Assembly: GCA_034769895.1 (NCBI GenBank)
Contig: CM068367.1
Coordinates: forward strand, 708,010,885-708,074,884
DNA from: Magicicada septendecula
Lineage: Eukaryota; Arthropoda; Insecta; Hemiptera; Cicadidae
Direction: 5' to 3'
DNA length: 64,000 nucleotides
The position numbers and the translations under genes were made by a program. Below are positions 32,161 to 44,588 of the stretch, piece by piece; the stretch's first letter is position 1, and each line of letters opens with the position of its first letter. The notes below the pieces were generated by a model, which was not told where the DNA came from, did not search any database, and saw only the letters and a program-made list of their open reading frames with translations.

Positions 32161-35100
32161 TCTGTCCAAACAGAAGAAATCTCATTGATAAAACCCCTAA
32201 GAGGACCGGTGAGGAACTGGTGCCAACAACCCCCTCTTTGTTCTTACACTGCATGGGTAAACGACCCCCCTGGCTCGGCGACCATGGACGCATCTGAACG
32301 AGATCACTGGACTTCTCTGCGCGAGATCCCAACACCGAAAAATCAAACAGACATGACCACAGCGCACCTCACCTTCTAACATGCTGCCTCAAAAATCCTC
32401 AATCCCTGGCTTAGATCATGCCAGATCCTCAACCGATATGTTCCCCCTTATATGCAAGCTGGGCTGCCTTTAGCAGATACTGGGCTCACACACACACACA
32501 CACCTATTCTACATATCGTAAGGTTACCATATTCTTCAAAAATTTATTATCTCATTTACGTGAAAAATCCAAAATTCAAACTAAAATATTTTATCAAAAA
32601 AATTCTCTTCCTTAGTTTTTTGTTATCCAAAAAATTAAATCAATTGAACATTTCTTAAAATAAGAACATCCTTAACCTAACATGGATTACACCTAGAATC
32701 TAACAATGCAATTCAATAAAATAGTTCCATAATAACAAACACGATTAGTACACAGACAATAAAATAATCAAAACTTAAAAATATTCATTATCTGGCAGGC
32801 ACAAAATCAAGAAAATTTTTTTTTTTGTTCAAAAAAATTTTAAATTCAAAAAATTTAAATTTCTTAAAATATTTTCTTTCCATATTGAAATCATTAAAAA
32901 TTGTTCAAATTGATTAAAAACAAAAGTTGAATTAACTTCCTTGCTAAACATGCCTAGTACATGACCTCACCTATCAGCTGATCAAAACTGGGTCAAGTCA
33001 AGAACCTTGACCTACATACGTTATATACAAGTTCTATCTGAAAATATCTTAAACACCTGTAAAATTCAGTCCTTTAACACAAAAACATAACAAAATAAAA
33101 CATTTAACAGAACAAAATATTATTATACTTAACAATCAAATGGATATTTAAGTTATTTAAAATAAACGCTTTCTAGCTTTATATTACTTTCAAACTCTAT
33201 CAAGATTGTCACCGTTTGCAATTAAAATTTTGTTATTCAACTATACCTTTCTTCATTTAACAGTCTTATTCTACATTACTTTGGGTGATTTAAATTATTT
33301 ATTTTAGCTTGATATGCCACTTGGCATGTATACATATATAATCTTTCTCACTCTGACTCTAACCACTAATAACTTTAACTAATATGACACCCATCTCTAT
33401 CAAAACATCTATCCAACAATCTCTAAACCCAACTTATCATTAAACTCAAATCGCCACCTTCTCTCAATATATAAAAAAATACTCTCTAACCCTTTGTACT
33501 CAGGATAAGTGTTCCCCCCCCCAAAAGCTCATCCCATTATGTTGGTTCCTGGATCCTACCTAAGGTAACCCTTTCCGGCGCCAAACGGTCCCATCCCGTC
33601 CCAACCATTTTGTTGCGGACTCCCACATTACACTACCCCTATTACAAAATTACCATCCCCAAATCTCAATCTTATTACCTCACTTCAACTACAACAAAAT
33701 AACATCATTATTTAATAATATCAATATATCACTCATTACTCTACCTATATTCCCCATGACTACTGTGTCAACATCTATACTTCTCAAATTCTATAACATT
33801 AACTCACAGCAACATTACATTAACTCAAAACAATATTTTTCTCTCCACTACTTCAACTTTAACTTCAACTTGGACTGATCTATATGTCCCACAAAAATAT
33901 TCATCACCCAGAATCTATCTTTTATTATTTCTGACAATTCATTTTAACATCGCAACTTTATTAACTTACTTTTCTCATGATTTAAAACAATGTTTTTAAC
34001 ACATTAAACCTTATATTTAACGTTAATTACCTAGAATATTAATAAACAATTTAACAGTGACATTTTATTACTGATCAGCTGACATTCCTAACAAAGTGAA
34101 AACACATTTAAAAAATTGTGCAGATTACATTAAATACATATGATTATCAATTCTTACTTCTAACATCCTTGTTTCCCCCTTTTTCTGACTCTGGTAATGT
34201 ATGTTAACCGCCTGCCAGTCGGTTTAGTTATCTACTTAGTTTCAAAATACACAAATTATACAAAACATATACTTTTTATCATTTCTTATATCTACCCTAC
34301 TACAATAAAATACTACATTTAAAAATATAGAATGAACACATTATACTGAATGTATGAGCACCTATTTATTTGAGCGGAATACAAGTGTTTTTATTAGAGC
34401 AAAATGGATTTATCATTTTTTAATTTACAAAATTTAAGTACGTTGCTCATCTGAGCAACCCCCTGGTCCACACACACTATTGTAATTTATGTAAGACTGT
34501 AGCGCCTTTTTGCTTCCACAAAGACTGCATAATTGGAGGAATTTGACCTCCGTGTCTTTGCTTCGGCATTCACATTTTAACGTTTGTGGATATCAACATA
34601 TCCTTGGTATATATTGAAACACCCTTAAGATGGGTCTACCACCTGGCTATGCTGTCCCCACGCGGACAGAGTGGCAGCCACTGTTCCATAGTTCCTGGAT
34701 TTCCCCTAATGTCACCCCCCATTTAATTTCTATTATAAACCAATTTCAAGCCAGCTATGGTCAAGGGACTTGATATGGCCATAGCTGACCGCTAGCCAAA
34801 TCCACGATTAGTGCTGGTAAGGCAGTAATCGCCCGAAAAGTCGGGGAAATCTAACTTTCATTTCAATGCCTGTTCTACATTATCATTGTTATGTGCGACA
34901 CGAGTGTCTGTTAGGGTACAAATCGAATTTGTACAAAAAGGGTGTGCCGCACATTTTCGCCATGTTGGCCTCCAGTGGAGGTAACACTCTCTGTTACCCC
35001 CAACCCATTTCACTATCTACTTGGGCACAGGCCACCCCAGCAATAGTACACTAATAACTAAATAATAAAATTTTATATAAAACATTGTAATATAACATTC

Positions 35101-35858
35101 TCATCAATCATTAATCATTTAACTCATTCATCACCTTAAAATTTTCGAAATTTTTTATTAATAATTATTTTCCATTATCTTTCAGTTATTATTAAAATTT
35201 TTAATTATCATTTTTATTTCACACAATTATTTCAAATCATCTCATTATAGAATTAAAATCTTTTCATCTGAGTTACACCTGTAAACATTTTTATTATACT
35301 TGATTCATACTATAAAATTTTTATACTTACAGTTCATTTAAACTGACCTACACAAAATGTATACCATACACCAATACTTTCACCTCACCTCTGAAACAGT
35401 TAACAATATGTTATTTCCAATCAAACGATTTATCATTTAATTATTAATGGATCATATGATTCAAATCTCCTAAAACAATTTAAATTCATTAGAAAAATTC
35501 ATTATATAACATTTAAATCAGTCAAAATATTTAAAACATATCAAATTGGTTTAATTACATTAATTACTGAATATACAAATTACATAGCTATCAAGACAAT
35601 TACCCTTCGCTAATTACTATCTTCAAAATTAATTTGGTTATTTATTTAAATTGCAACATATTAATCTTATTATTTCCACAATTACCTGCATACACATTGT
35701 TTACTTAACATTTTACAATACACACAAAGAAATTCACTACATTTTTATTTACAAATCTTCTTCATTATTTATTCAGTTATCATATTTCAATGTCAAAATC
35801 AGCTAAGTTATTACCGTGTATTCATATACTTAAACTGTTCCTTCCCCGATTTCATAGT
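32161..35858 (-). other. Family C long non-coding 3' region
   Basis: About 3.7 kb between the gag-like stop and the polypurine tract. No frame longer than about 70 codons and no pol motif is visible on either strand. Most is very AT-rich, with a (CA)n tract near 32488-32502. The exception is a GC-richer, hairpin-dense block at 34442-34998, listed separately. The size would suit a lost pol gene, but no trace of one can be read. Confidence 0.7.
34442..34998 (-). other. Hairpin-dense module inside family C
   Basis: At least ten perfect short stems lie in 557 bases. GTTGCTC/GAGCAAC is at 34442-34459. CAAAGAC/GTCTTTG at 34519-34560 encloses GGAGG/CCTCC. GGATAT/ATATCC is at 34588-34603 and CTGTCC/GGACAG at 34652-34669. 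AGTGG/CCACT is at 34670-34682. CAGCTATGG/CCATAGCTG at 34752-34787 encloses TCAAG/CTTGA. GACAC/GTGTC is at 34897-34908 and GTACAAAT/ATTTGTAC at 34916-34934. CCTCC/GGAGG is at 34969-34981, overlapping GGTAACA/TGTTACC at 34980-34998. The same module is at 57980-58536 in copy 2. Strand and function are unknown. Confidence 0.65.
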
Positions 35859-37254
35859 CTAACCTCCATCGTCAAATAGATATCTAACATATTTGTAGAC
35901 TAAATTATTTTTGTTTACCTTGGGTTTATTATTATTATTTTCATAAACCATTATTTCTAAGTTCTTCATCATACCAGTTATTATTTCATACAACTTGTCA
36001 CTATCCATTAGTTTGGTCCAGTCTCCGTTAGTAAATTTTCTCAATACCAAGTCAATTATTTTATCATCATTTATAACAGTTTTATTCAAATATTCCTCTC
36101 TCTCTGTTTCATAATGCAATTCACTTTCTTCATCTCTCTCAATATCTAACACCTGCACCAATATCTCATAACCTCTATTAATCTCAAAAATTTTTATTTC
36201 TCTCTCTCTCTTTCATTACAACACCTCTCATAACCATACTGAACTCTCCCATTCCATGCAAAGGGCACCATTAAATATTTATTACCTCTACTGGCTTTAC
36301 CAGTTAAATCACAAAAAATACAGGGACCATCTGAAGACACCTTGTCTTCCATACAAATACAGGAGGAAACTCTGTCCTCATTAAACACATGTGAAAACTC
36401 TGTTTCACCATAAACTTGGGGAACATCTGCCCTTTGCCCATTTAACCTCTCTACACACACACACTTATAACCTCATCAACACTTTCTCTGCTCACAACCT
36501 TACACTCTAACACCACGTTTTTAATTTCACCACTGTTACTTACCATATCATCCTTAGATACCCCATTTCCAGCTATATAATCATTATTCTTATTTAATGT
36601 TATGTCATCATTATAATTACTTGTATTACTCCCACTTACCTCAGAATTGTAATCACCATCTCCCACTATTTGGCCACTGTTATTTATTAATTCATTATCA
36701 TTATCACTCACCTGGTTAATTATTTCTTCACTATCATTAAAAACATTATTGTCACTTACCTGTTTTGATTCAACTTTTAATTGACATCTATCTTCCTCCC
36801 CCTTCTCGTCCTGTTTATTAAGAGCATTTTTTAGTTTATTGAAACCCTTATCCCTTATTTTGTCCCACTCGTTAAAATGTTTATTTATCATGTCAGAACC
36901 CTTATCCATTACTGTTTTTAACTCATTAAGAAGGTTAAATAGGTCATTTAATGTATACTCCTTTTCTTCCACCCCTCCACTATCGTTATCATTAGGCCTA
37001 TTCACAGTCTTATTTTCTACCCCTATTATTTCGACTACCTTACCTTTATCGTTCGTCATCTTACTACCAATACTAATATCATCACTATGCTTTCTAATTT
37101 CGGCAAAAATTCCCTCTTCTTGTTCTTCCATCCGCGTTAAATTGTTATCTAAATTACCCCACTCCTCGTCCGTCATTTCGCCTACTACCCCTCAAAATTC
37201 ACTCTCCCACTCATCCCACGCAAAATCAATCTCATTACCTTGTATTTTGGCCAT
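35859..37254 (-). pseudogene. Family C Gag-like gene, copy 1, broken
   Basis: The frame begins at the ATG at 37254 (MAKIQGNEIDFAWDEWESEF) and is stopped at once by a TGA near 37189, where copy 2 reads CGA. After that it is open to a (TG)n tract near 36455. There the frame must shift to continue as ERLNGQRADVPQVYGETEF and a cysteine cluster (SSCICMEDKVSSDGPCIFCD). A (GA)n tract near 36200-36212 forces a second shift before the last part, VQVLDIERDEESELHYETER to FDDGG at 35859. Overall about 430-460 residues: acidic and Asn-rich, a predicted helix near LNDLFNLLNELKTVMDKG, C-terminal Cys-containing segment. Family not recognised; the Gag-like role rests on position after the primer site. Confidence 0.6.
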
Positions 37255-37470
37255 GTTTAAAGTTCATTTATATAACACCCCTTTATATAACGCCCCCTTA
37301 AATCAAAATACCCCACACATAAAACAGTTAGCAATACGTAAAAATGAACACACAATAGCTCTACCCAAACATAACGTAATTATATACGATTAATTTTACA
37401 AGTACGTCATTACCACATCCTATTTTCTGTGCATTAAAATAGGTCTATCTCGTATAAATAAAATTAAACG

Positions 37471-37492
37471 AAAATCCTGGCAGGGTCGCCAA
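37471..37492 (-). other. Family C primer-binding site, copy 1
   Basis: TTGGCGACCCTGCCAGG on the minus strand abuts the 5' LTR end ATCATCACA. TGGCGACC-type sites are familiar from Gypsy-like insect elements. Confidence 0.8.
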
Positions 37493-38451
37493 TGTGATGA
37501 TACAAAATTGGTCGAAATATATTAATAAATAAAATACTACTGCCAGGAACTTACCTGCAATAATTTTCACTTACCTGCTGTAGAAATTTTATCAGAAGAC
37601 CAGAGTCGCCACGATATTTTTATAGATTAAAATATCGAAAACTTAACACTCCACCTTAAATAAAACGGGCCATTTAGCAATCTGACCACCCCCAATAATA
37701 ATTCAGAAGATACCCGGAACGTTTAGACGAATCTTGCAGCACAGAAATGAGAAAGTGGTAATGATGAAATAACTTAGACTAACACATTTTTGTCTGGAAA
37801 CTAAATAATTTTTAATTGTCACTTCACTTATTACCATTCGTGATGTTGTTCCACTTATTTACGCCGGTTGATCACTTTCCGTTAAAGCTTAAAGTTTTTT
37901 GGTGTCCGCGAGTCTCGGCTTGCGTCCGGCCGCCGCCGCGGCCATATGTAGACTCAATTATTTCATGCGGACGGATATTAATGCCTGCCAGTGAACGAAT
38001 TTCGTCGTCGCTCATAGCCTGAGTTGGTGCAGTTTGTTGGCTATGAGCATGATACATAGCAGTATTTCTGTGTTTTACGCTGACGATATTTAGGCGCTTA
38101 TGGCTCGACGTCACAAAATAGGCGGGTCTTAATGTTTCATATCCGTCGCCTTAGTCAAAGAGGCGAAACAGAAAATGTGCTCGTCACCATCTTTGCGGTA
38201 CAAGTAGCGTGGGTCCGCGCCCCTGGATGTATAATGCGTATGGGCGCGCTGTCACACTCAAAGTTCTTGGAAAACTAGGGTGGTGCGGATTCTTTTACCG
38301 ATTTCACAACGTGATATTGCGTTGCCGCTTCGTTACAACACTGTTCTATTCAACACGTGTTCTGGTCACCATTGGAATAAAATTTACACAATACATTTAT
38401 AAAACCCAAAAAATGCAATAAATAAAAATACCCACAAATTTGGACCGTTAT
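37493..38451 (-). repeat. Family C copy 1, 5' LTR (959 bp, short form)
   Basis: Matches the 3' LTR apart from scattered substitutions and the missing block between two TTTTAATT copies (junction near 37809). The outer end reads CCGTTAT where the other LTR has CTGTTACA. The hairpins are kept; the GGCCGC/GCGGCC loop is CGCC here and TGCC in the 3' LTR. Confidence 0.9.
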
Positions 38452-38714
38452 TCCTTTTTCGTACTTCAGCTTCGTTTCCATTGGTTCTTTCTCTGTATTC
38501 CTTGAGAAAGTCCCTCCTTGTACTCCCACAAGTTACTCTGCCCTTACAAGTTCATGGTTGGCTCCACCCCATTGTTTGAGTTGGATGACCAATTTCACGG
38601 CTGTCTATCACCCTCGTATTTTGGCGTACTTGTCCTTTATAGATACAGTGCTTTTAATTGTTGTGTGGCTCTTTTCATGTGCTCTTTTTGTTCACCATGT
38701 GTCCTGCTTCTTAC
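38452..38714 (-). repeat. Family B fragment right of family C (U2)
   Basis: Continuation of the U2 LTR-like region after the TCCTT duplication. It stops after GTCCTGCTTCTTAC, where other units continue CCGTGACC, and jumps back to sequence preceding the CT tract. Confidence 0.85.
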
Positions 38715-38851
38715 ATGAGTATATCCTATATTATGAAATTCTCTATGTGGATTCTTTTAGAGAGACAGACAGGTGATTTAAAAATAAAATTAATACATAA
38801 AAAATTTACTTTGAGTACGTATTCCATAAACTACGGCGCGTCGTCATTCTG

Positions 38852-38933
<82 letters not shown>

Positions 38934-41597
38934 ACTACTTAATTCAGCGTATGGAGATATAGACGCTCCTTCAATTGCGTTGAAGACTGTCTCATTGCAT
39001 GCATAAGGAATGTAACTCCTACATGAAGGAATTTACACGTATACACTTTCACTATTATACATTTATTTTCACTTCACAGATCGTTTTATTGATGACATCA
39101 CTTGATTCTAAGTAAACTATCCGAACCGTTACTTCGAATTTCCGTAAACTTTAGCTCGACTCTCTAAGTGTTTAGTCACTACTCCAAATCATTATAACGA
39201 ACTTCACCGACTCTCCGTAACCTTAGTTATCGACTTACGAAGTTTTTTAGTAAAAACTTTAAAGTGTTTTAGTCACTACTCCGAATCATTATAACGGACT
39301 TCACCGACTCTCCGTAACTTTAGTTATCGACTCCCGATGTTTTTAGTAAAGACTCTCTCGAAAATTTTGTAAAGACTGCTTAATCTCACCCTCATCCTGT
39401 GTATTTATCATTTCCTCTACTTTTCCCCACTTAAGTCCTTTTTCGTACTTCAGCTTCATTTCCATTGGTTCTTTCTCTGTATTCCTTGAGAAAGTCCCTC
39501 CTTGTACTCCCACAAGTTACTCCGCCCTTACAAGTTCATGGTTGGCTCCACCCCATCGTTTGAGTCGGATGACCAATTTCACGGCTGTCTATCACCCTTA
39601 TATTTTGGCGTACTTGTCCTTTATAGATACAGTGCTTTTAATTGTTGTGTGGCTCTTTTCATGTGCTCTTTTTGTTCACCATGTGTCCTGCTTCTTACCC
39701 GTGACCAATTGCTCGTATTGTCAACTAGTTTCTGCTAGTCGTTCCCACGAAGAGTGTGGTCAATTCTGAGTATTCCAGACAGCTGCTATATCTTGCTCTC
39801 CAAGCCTTTCTTCGTCGCGTACCCTTCTGGTAAAGCTGGACGTCCCGTCGTTCGTTCATAGTGCACGCGTATTGTCTACTCAAGGCAGGCTTTTCCTTTC
39901 TATTGTTTCTTCTTAGCGATATATTTCGCCTTTGTCTATCTTGGGCCGTTGCGCGTCACCCGCAATTCGCTTCACCGTACAACTGCTGCGACTTTAGGCA
40001 TTGTTCGCCTAAACCCTGCCTTCCCTTGTCTTGAACAACCTGTTACCGAGCCATCGTATATCTGTCAGCAACCCTCGTTACACCGTCCATTTACAAAAAA
40101 AAATTTATTTAGACATTTCATCGTTATAATTGTCCCCAATTTGGGTCGATTGATCAATCTTCCGGATCAAATGGAGCCAAATTCACGCCCGATCTCTCTG
40201 GTATTCTTAAGTGCTCATCTTTCCATGAATATAGTGTATCAGAAGTGTCATCTTCTGGGTTGACCTACTGTCTGGTGGTACCTTACTGTTGGTGGTTTTT
40301 TGGTCCCTATATTGAATTTATTGCTGACATCACCCTTTTATGAATCCATTTTTATATAAATCTTTACCTAATTGAACATTTATGAGCTTAATTAATTTAC
40401 ATTTAATTGCTATCTTATCTATGAATTTATTGCCGCTACATATTATTTAAATTTACCCAATATTTCACACAAATATGAAAAAAAACTAAATTATATGCTC
40501 ATTACAAATATAAGAATACTTACAAATTAGAATCACGATTAACTTTATGTGTCCCTGGCTGTTTGTCCATAGAGAATAACATAAGTGATATTATGACTCT
40601 TAACTCAGTGTTATTTACTATACACGTATTTTACTTACTTGTCCAATTTACAAAGTCTTTATACATTCTTAAAGCTATACATGAATATTGAATTTGCTTC
40701 ACAACAATTTCCTACTTAAATTAGTTCTGTTTTCATATTATATCTTTTGAGTTAAATTTGCTTAATGTACATATACTTTTGTTAATATTGAGCAATAAAA
40801 TAGACACCAAAATAGACACAATTACAAAATTAATAATAATAATCATTCAAGTTGTTATACTATCATATCACTATACAATAAGTTAGAAATTTATTGCTAA
40901 TTACTTATAATAGCACACAGAATTTCCTTATTACTACCAACTACTATCTTACTAATTTATTATGACATAACATAGATTCAATTATACTGATAGTTCATAA
41001 TTTAGTAGATGACTATAGACATTTACATAAATCTTCTTATAACATTTCTTTTTGTATACAAGGCAATCGATCACTCCCCTAAGCAATCTGAATGATAACC
41101 CATTTACTATCCTGGTATTGCAAACGGTCTACTTACCAGGCATCTGGACATTTTTACATCACCCCGTACCGTTTACTTGCAGTTCCCAGCGATTAGATAT
41201 CGGTGCTTTGGGTATTTTTACTAATCACATTCCAAGCATTTCCTAATCACAGCTACTTCAGCCTTCTGGTGCGTTCTGGTCGAGGAAATCCCATTTTTTC
41301 AGGTTCATTTTGTTATCATGCCCTGGTGGGTGATCTTCGTTTCAATCCGTATCAATTATTTCCTGGGTTTATCCGTTCCTGATCTCCATTCCTTAATGAT
41401 CAATTTCCTTCCGCTCTTTCGTATAACTCTTCTTACATCTTCATTCGCTATTAATTTCATTCATTAACATTCCGTATTTTCACAGCAATGCTCATTTAAC
41501 TCGTATTTTCCGTATATTCCGTATTTTCACAGCAATGCTCATATTATATTCGTATTTATTTATTTTCTTCGGTTGATGCGTTCTCATACAACCATTT
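38715..41597 (-). repeat. Partial family B unit U2'
   Basis: Starts abruptly at ATGAGTATATCC just before a CT tract, so about 1.1 kb of LTR-like sequence is present twice in a row. This version lacks family C and reads through the empty insertion site AAGTCCTTTTTCG near 39435. Near 41480-41545 a 26-bp block TTCCGTATTTTCACAGCAAT plus GCTCAT is duplicated. It passes without break into unit U3. No gene. Confidence 0.75.
38854..38930. repeat. (CT)n microsatellite, about 77 bp
   Basis: CT tract of unit U2', at the start of the duplicated segment. Confidence 0.97.
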
Positions 41598-42271
41598 TTA
41601 ATTAAGGTATGCTAACCTAATATTATCTAAATTAATTACTAATTCTTCGGGATTTCTGAAGATCTTTTTCCTTAATCTTTTGTCCGTTCCTTTATTAACT
41701 TCTAATTTTATATTCGTGGAAACATAGTATGTACTGTATATATTGTTTGAGTCAGTGCCACCACCCTACACGTTTTGTTGGTAAACAGTGAGAGTATTGA
41801 CCTAGTGGATTTCTTTACACACTTACCCTGCAGTTGGCCGTTGACATCTAAAGAATTTATGACCTGTCCCTCGCTCTCTTTGTGAGGGTGTGTTGAAAGT
41901 ATGTCATGCCATCTTTTTTGACAACTTTCCCCAGGCACATTACCATTTCTTATGTACGCGCTGAGTTGTTTTTGTCGTTTCTTCCCAAACTCTCTTACAA
42001 ATACGTTCTTTGACTGTTTGTGGCGCGTTACTTACTTTTGTTTTCCTTTCCGCGTACTCACGTAATAAAGTTTTGTTTTCTAGACTTCTACTAAACCTCA
42101 TCCCCATCGCTTGAAAACTTCCTTTCGTTCGCGTACCAATCTTCACAATATTCTTGAATGGTCCAGCAAATTTCATTTTTTTCTCTTTCTCAAAACGTTC
42201 CTTGTCAAGGGTGAGTATGCACACGGATCTGGTAGTCCTTTCCGTTTCTCATCTCCCATTGCTTTTTTATA

Positions 42272-44588
42272 CAGTAGAAGCCCGATATAGCGCGGTCCGA
42301 TATACCGCGGATTCGGATATAATGCGGTGAAGAGTATGTCACCCGTTATTAGCGAAAATTCTTACTTGTAGAGAGTGAGTAAATTATGAATTGTTTATCG
42401 TGACTTCCGTAGCCACAACATTGGAATGCGTTGCGTTTATTGTAAACAAAGGCTTGTTGTTGGAAACGGCTTTGTAAACAACAGCCAGAATTACCAGTTC
42501 AAGTGTACCTGTAGACATAAACAATTGCCCGAGCTATTTACAGTCTCTACGTTTCTAAGAATTCATGCCAAGGCAAGCAGCCAACTAAATCCCTTCTCTC
42601 CCTCATATTACAGTACAGTATAAGATCATACTCTGATATTATCTTATCAAAGTGTATAGTCTTTGTCATAAATTCGCATAGTGTAGAGTTTTGTGATGTC
42701 GCAGAAAAGAAAAGCATATTCTGTGAGTGATAAACTCAAAATAATTGATCGTGTGAAGAGCGGAGAGTCAAAGGCAAGTTTATCATGTGAGCGTGGCATC
42801 CCAGAAGGAACAATTAGAGGGTGGATGAAGGAAGAAGATAAACTTAAAAGTTTTGTGAACACAGTTGAAAGTGAAGTGGGGTTGCAAAGAAAAAAGACTA
42901 AAGTAGGTAAGGATAGTGAACTATTTGAATGTCTGTACAGGTGGTTTTTAATAAAACGAAGTGAAGGTGTGCCACTGTCAGGACCAGTTATTAGAACTCA
43001 AGCTGTGAAATTCCATAGTGATTTACATGGCAACAGTGACTTTAATGCATCTGATGGGTGGTTTTCGCTATGGAAATCTCGTCATGGTATAAGCCAGATA
43101 AGCATTGAAGGGGAAGCACGATCATGTGACAGTGAAGCTGGAGCACTTTTTCCTCAGGCATTAAACAAAGTAATAATCGATAACGATTTAAATGACCATC
43201 AAGTGTATAACTGTGATGAAACTGCTCTGTATTTTCGAATACTTCCTACCAGAACTCTGGATGTGAATAATTCAATAAATCTGAATTAAAAATAAATAAG
43301 GATAGAGTTACCCTCCTGTTTGCCACAAATAAATCAGGCAGCCACAAAGTTAAACGTCTCTGTATAGGGAAAAGCCGAAATCCTAGATGCTTTCAACATG
43401 TTAACATGACGTCATTACCCATCACATATCGTAATACAAAAAATGCTTGGATGACAAGTGATATTTTCGGTAAATGGTTCCATGAAGAATTTGTTCCATC
43501 TGTGAGAAGCCACCTGCAGTCACTCAACCTCGAAGAAAAAGCTGTACTGACCCTTGACCACTGTCCAGCACATCCACCTGCTGATATGCTACAGTCAAGA
43601 GATGGGAAAATCGGAGTCATGTTCTTGCCGAAAAACACTACAGCACTGATCCAGCCATTAGATCAAGGCATCATAAAAGCATTTAAAGCGCATTACCGCT
43701 GTGAACTTCTGAGTGCTATAGTGAATTCTGATGAGGAAATGGAAATTTACCTTAAGTCAATAAACCTGAAAACAGTTGCGTATTCAATAGGTCTTGCATG
43801 GGAAAGTATTAGTACGGCTACGATTCAGAATTGCTGGAAGAAATGTTCCTTTGAACAAAACATCGCCGATGGAAATTGCTCTGTTGCCGGATTCACTAAT
43901 AGTGATGTACAGTCTGCGAGTAGTGCTCTGCATTGCAACTTCACTCTAGATGACTTGAATGGATGGGCAGAAGTTGACAATGGTGAGCCTGTTACAGAAT
44001 GTATAGGAGATAAAGATATCATCGATGCAGTCCGAAATGCAAATTGCGAAGAAAAAGAAGACGATGACGATGATGGAAATGAAAATGGGGTGGAAGTGAA
44101 AGAAGTTATTCCAAATGTTAGTGAGTGATAATACACATAAACAAAGTAATTTCGTGGATGGAGAGGCAAAGTGAATCTAATAATGTTCATCTGCTGCACC
44201 TCACGTTTATAAAACAACATGCGGAAAAGAAACGCTGTGCATTATCTCGTCAAACAACAATTACGGACTTTTTTAAGACCAACAATTAGGCCTACAGTAG
44301 GTCGAGTGAGCAATGTATAAATAGTGTACAGTATTTTATATTCCATTGGATTAAAATAGATTAAAATACGTATTGGATTAAAATACAGTTTTCTTATTTT
44401 TTATTTATACATTTGGTGACGTAATTTACGTACAGTATATAGTAGTGCATTATGCTGTAGCCTTTTTCCCGGTCCTCCCTCCCCATCATTTGTCACTGTA
44501 CAGGTCACCTTCCGATATACCGCGGTTACGCCTATAACATGGGGGAACGTATGTCACCCGACAACCGCGCTATATCGGGCTTCTACTG
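42272..44588 (+). mobile_element. Tigger/pogo-type DNA transposon, copy 3
   Basis: A 2,317-bp copy at the same TA in the B frame. Its variants mostly agree with copy 1 in the outer parts, but it shares with copy 4 a 1-bp deletion near 44124 and several central variants. Confidence 0.95.
42696..44289 (+). pseudogene. Tigger transposase, copy 3, two frameshifts
   Basis: Catalytic triad present (NCDETALYF, LTLDHCPAHPP, PLDQG). Besides the common frameshift near 43287, a 1-bp deletion near 44124 (GTGAGTGAT for GTGAAGTGAT) ends the second frame at 44128, about 53 codons early. The sequence beyond is otherwise conserved to the original TAG at 44287-44289. Private changes include FSLWKS for FSRWKS in the second DNA-binding domain and RILP for RMLP. 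Confidence 0.92.

Larger units (their letters stand above)
30859..38451 (-). mobile_element. Family C Gag-only LTR retroelement, copy 1
   Basis: A 7,593-bp element flanked by the 5-bp duplication TCCTT (30854-30858 and 38452-38456). Uninterrupted units read AAGTCCTTTTTCG. Reading leftwards it has a 5' LTR (38451-37493), primer site TTGGCGACCCTGCCAGG, a gag-like pseudogene, 3.7 kb of non-coding sequence, polypurine tract TTGAGGGGGTAT and a 3' LTR. The LTRs start TGTAACAG and end ATCACA or ATTAC. The two LTRs differ by a 321-bp indel. No pol frame is present. Confidence 0.9.

Noticed and set aside
34866-35054. 62-codon frame across the hairpin module
   Set aside because: Too short, runs through several perfect stems, and shows no domain.
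32161-35858. A decayed pol gene in the long non-coding part of family C
   Set aside because: I looked for reverse transcriptase, integrase and protease motifs on both strands and saw none. A profile search could still find a very old remnant.
36839-37393. 184-codon plus-strand frame opposite the family C gag-like gene
   Set aside because: Ser/Leu-rich antisense shadow of an Asp/Asn/Glu-rich frame.
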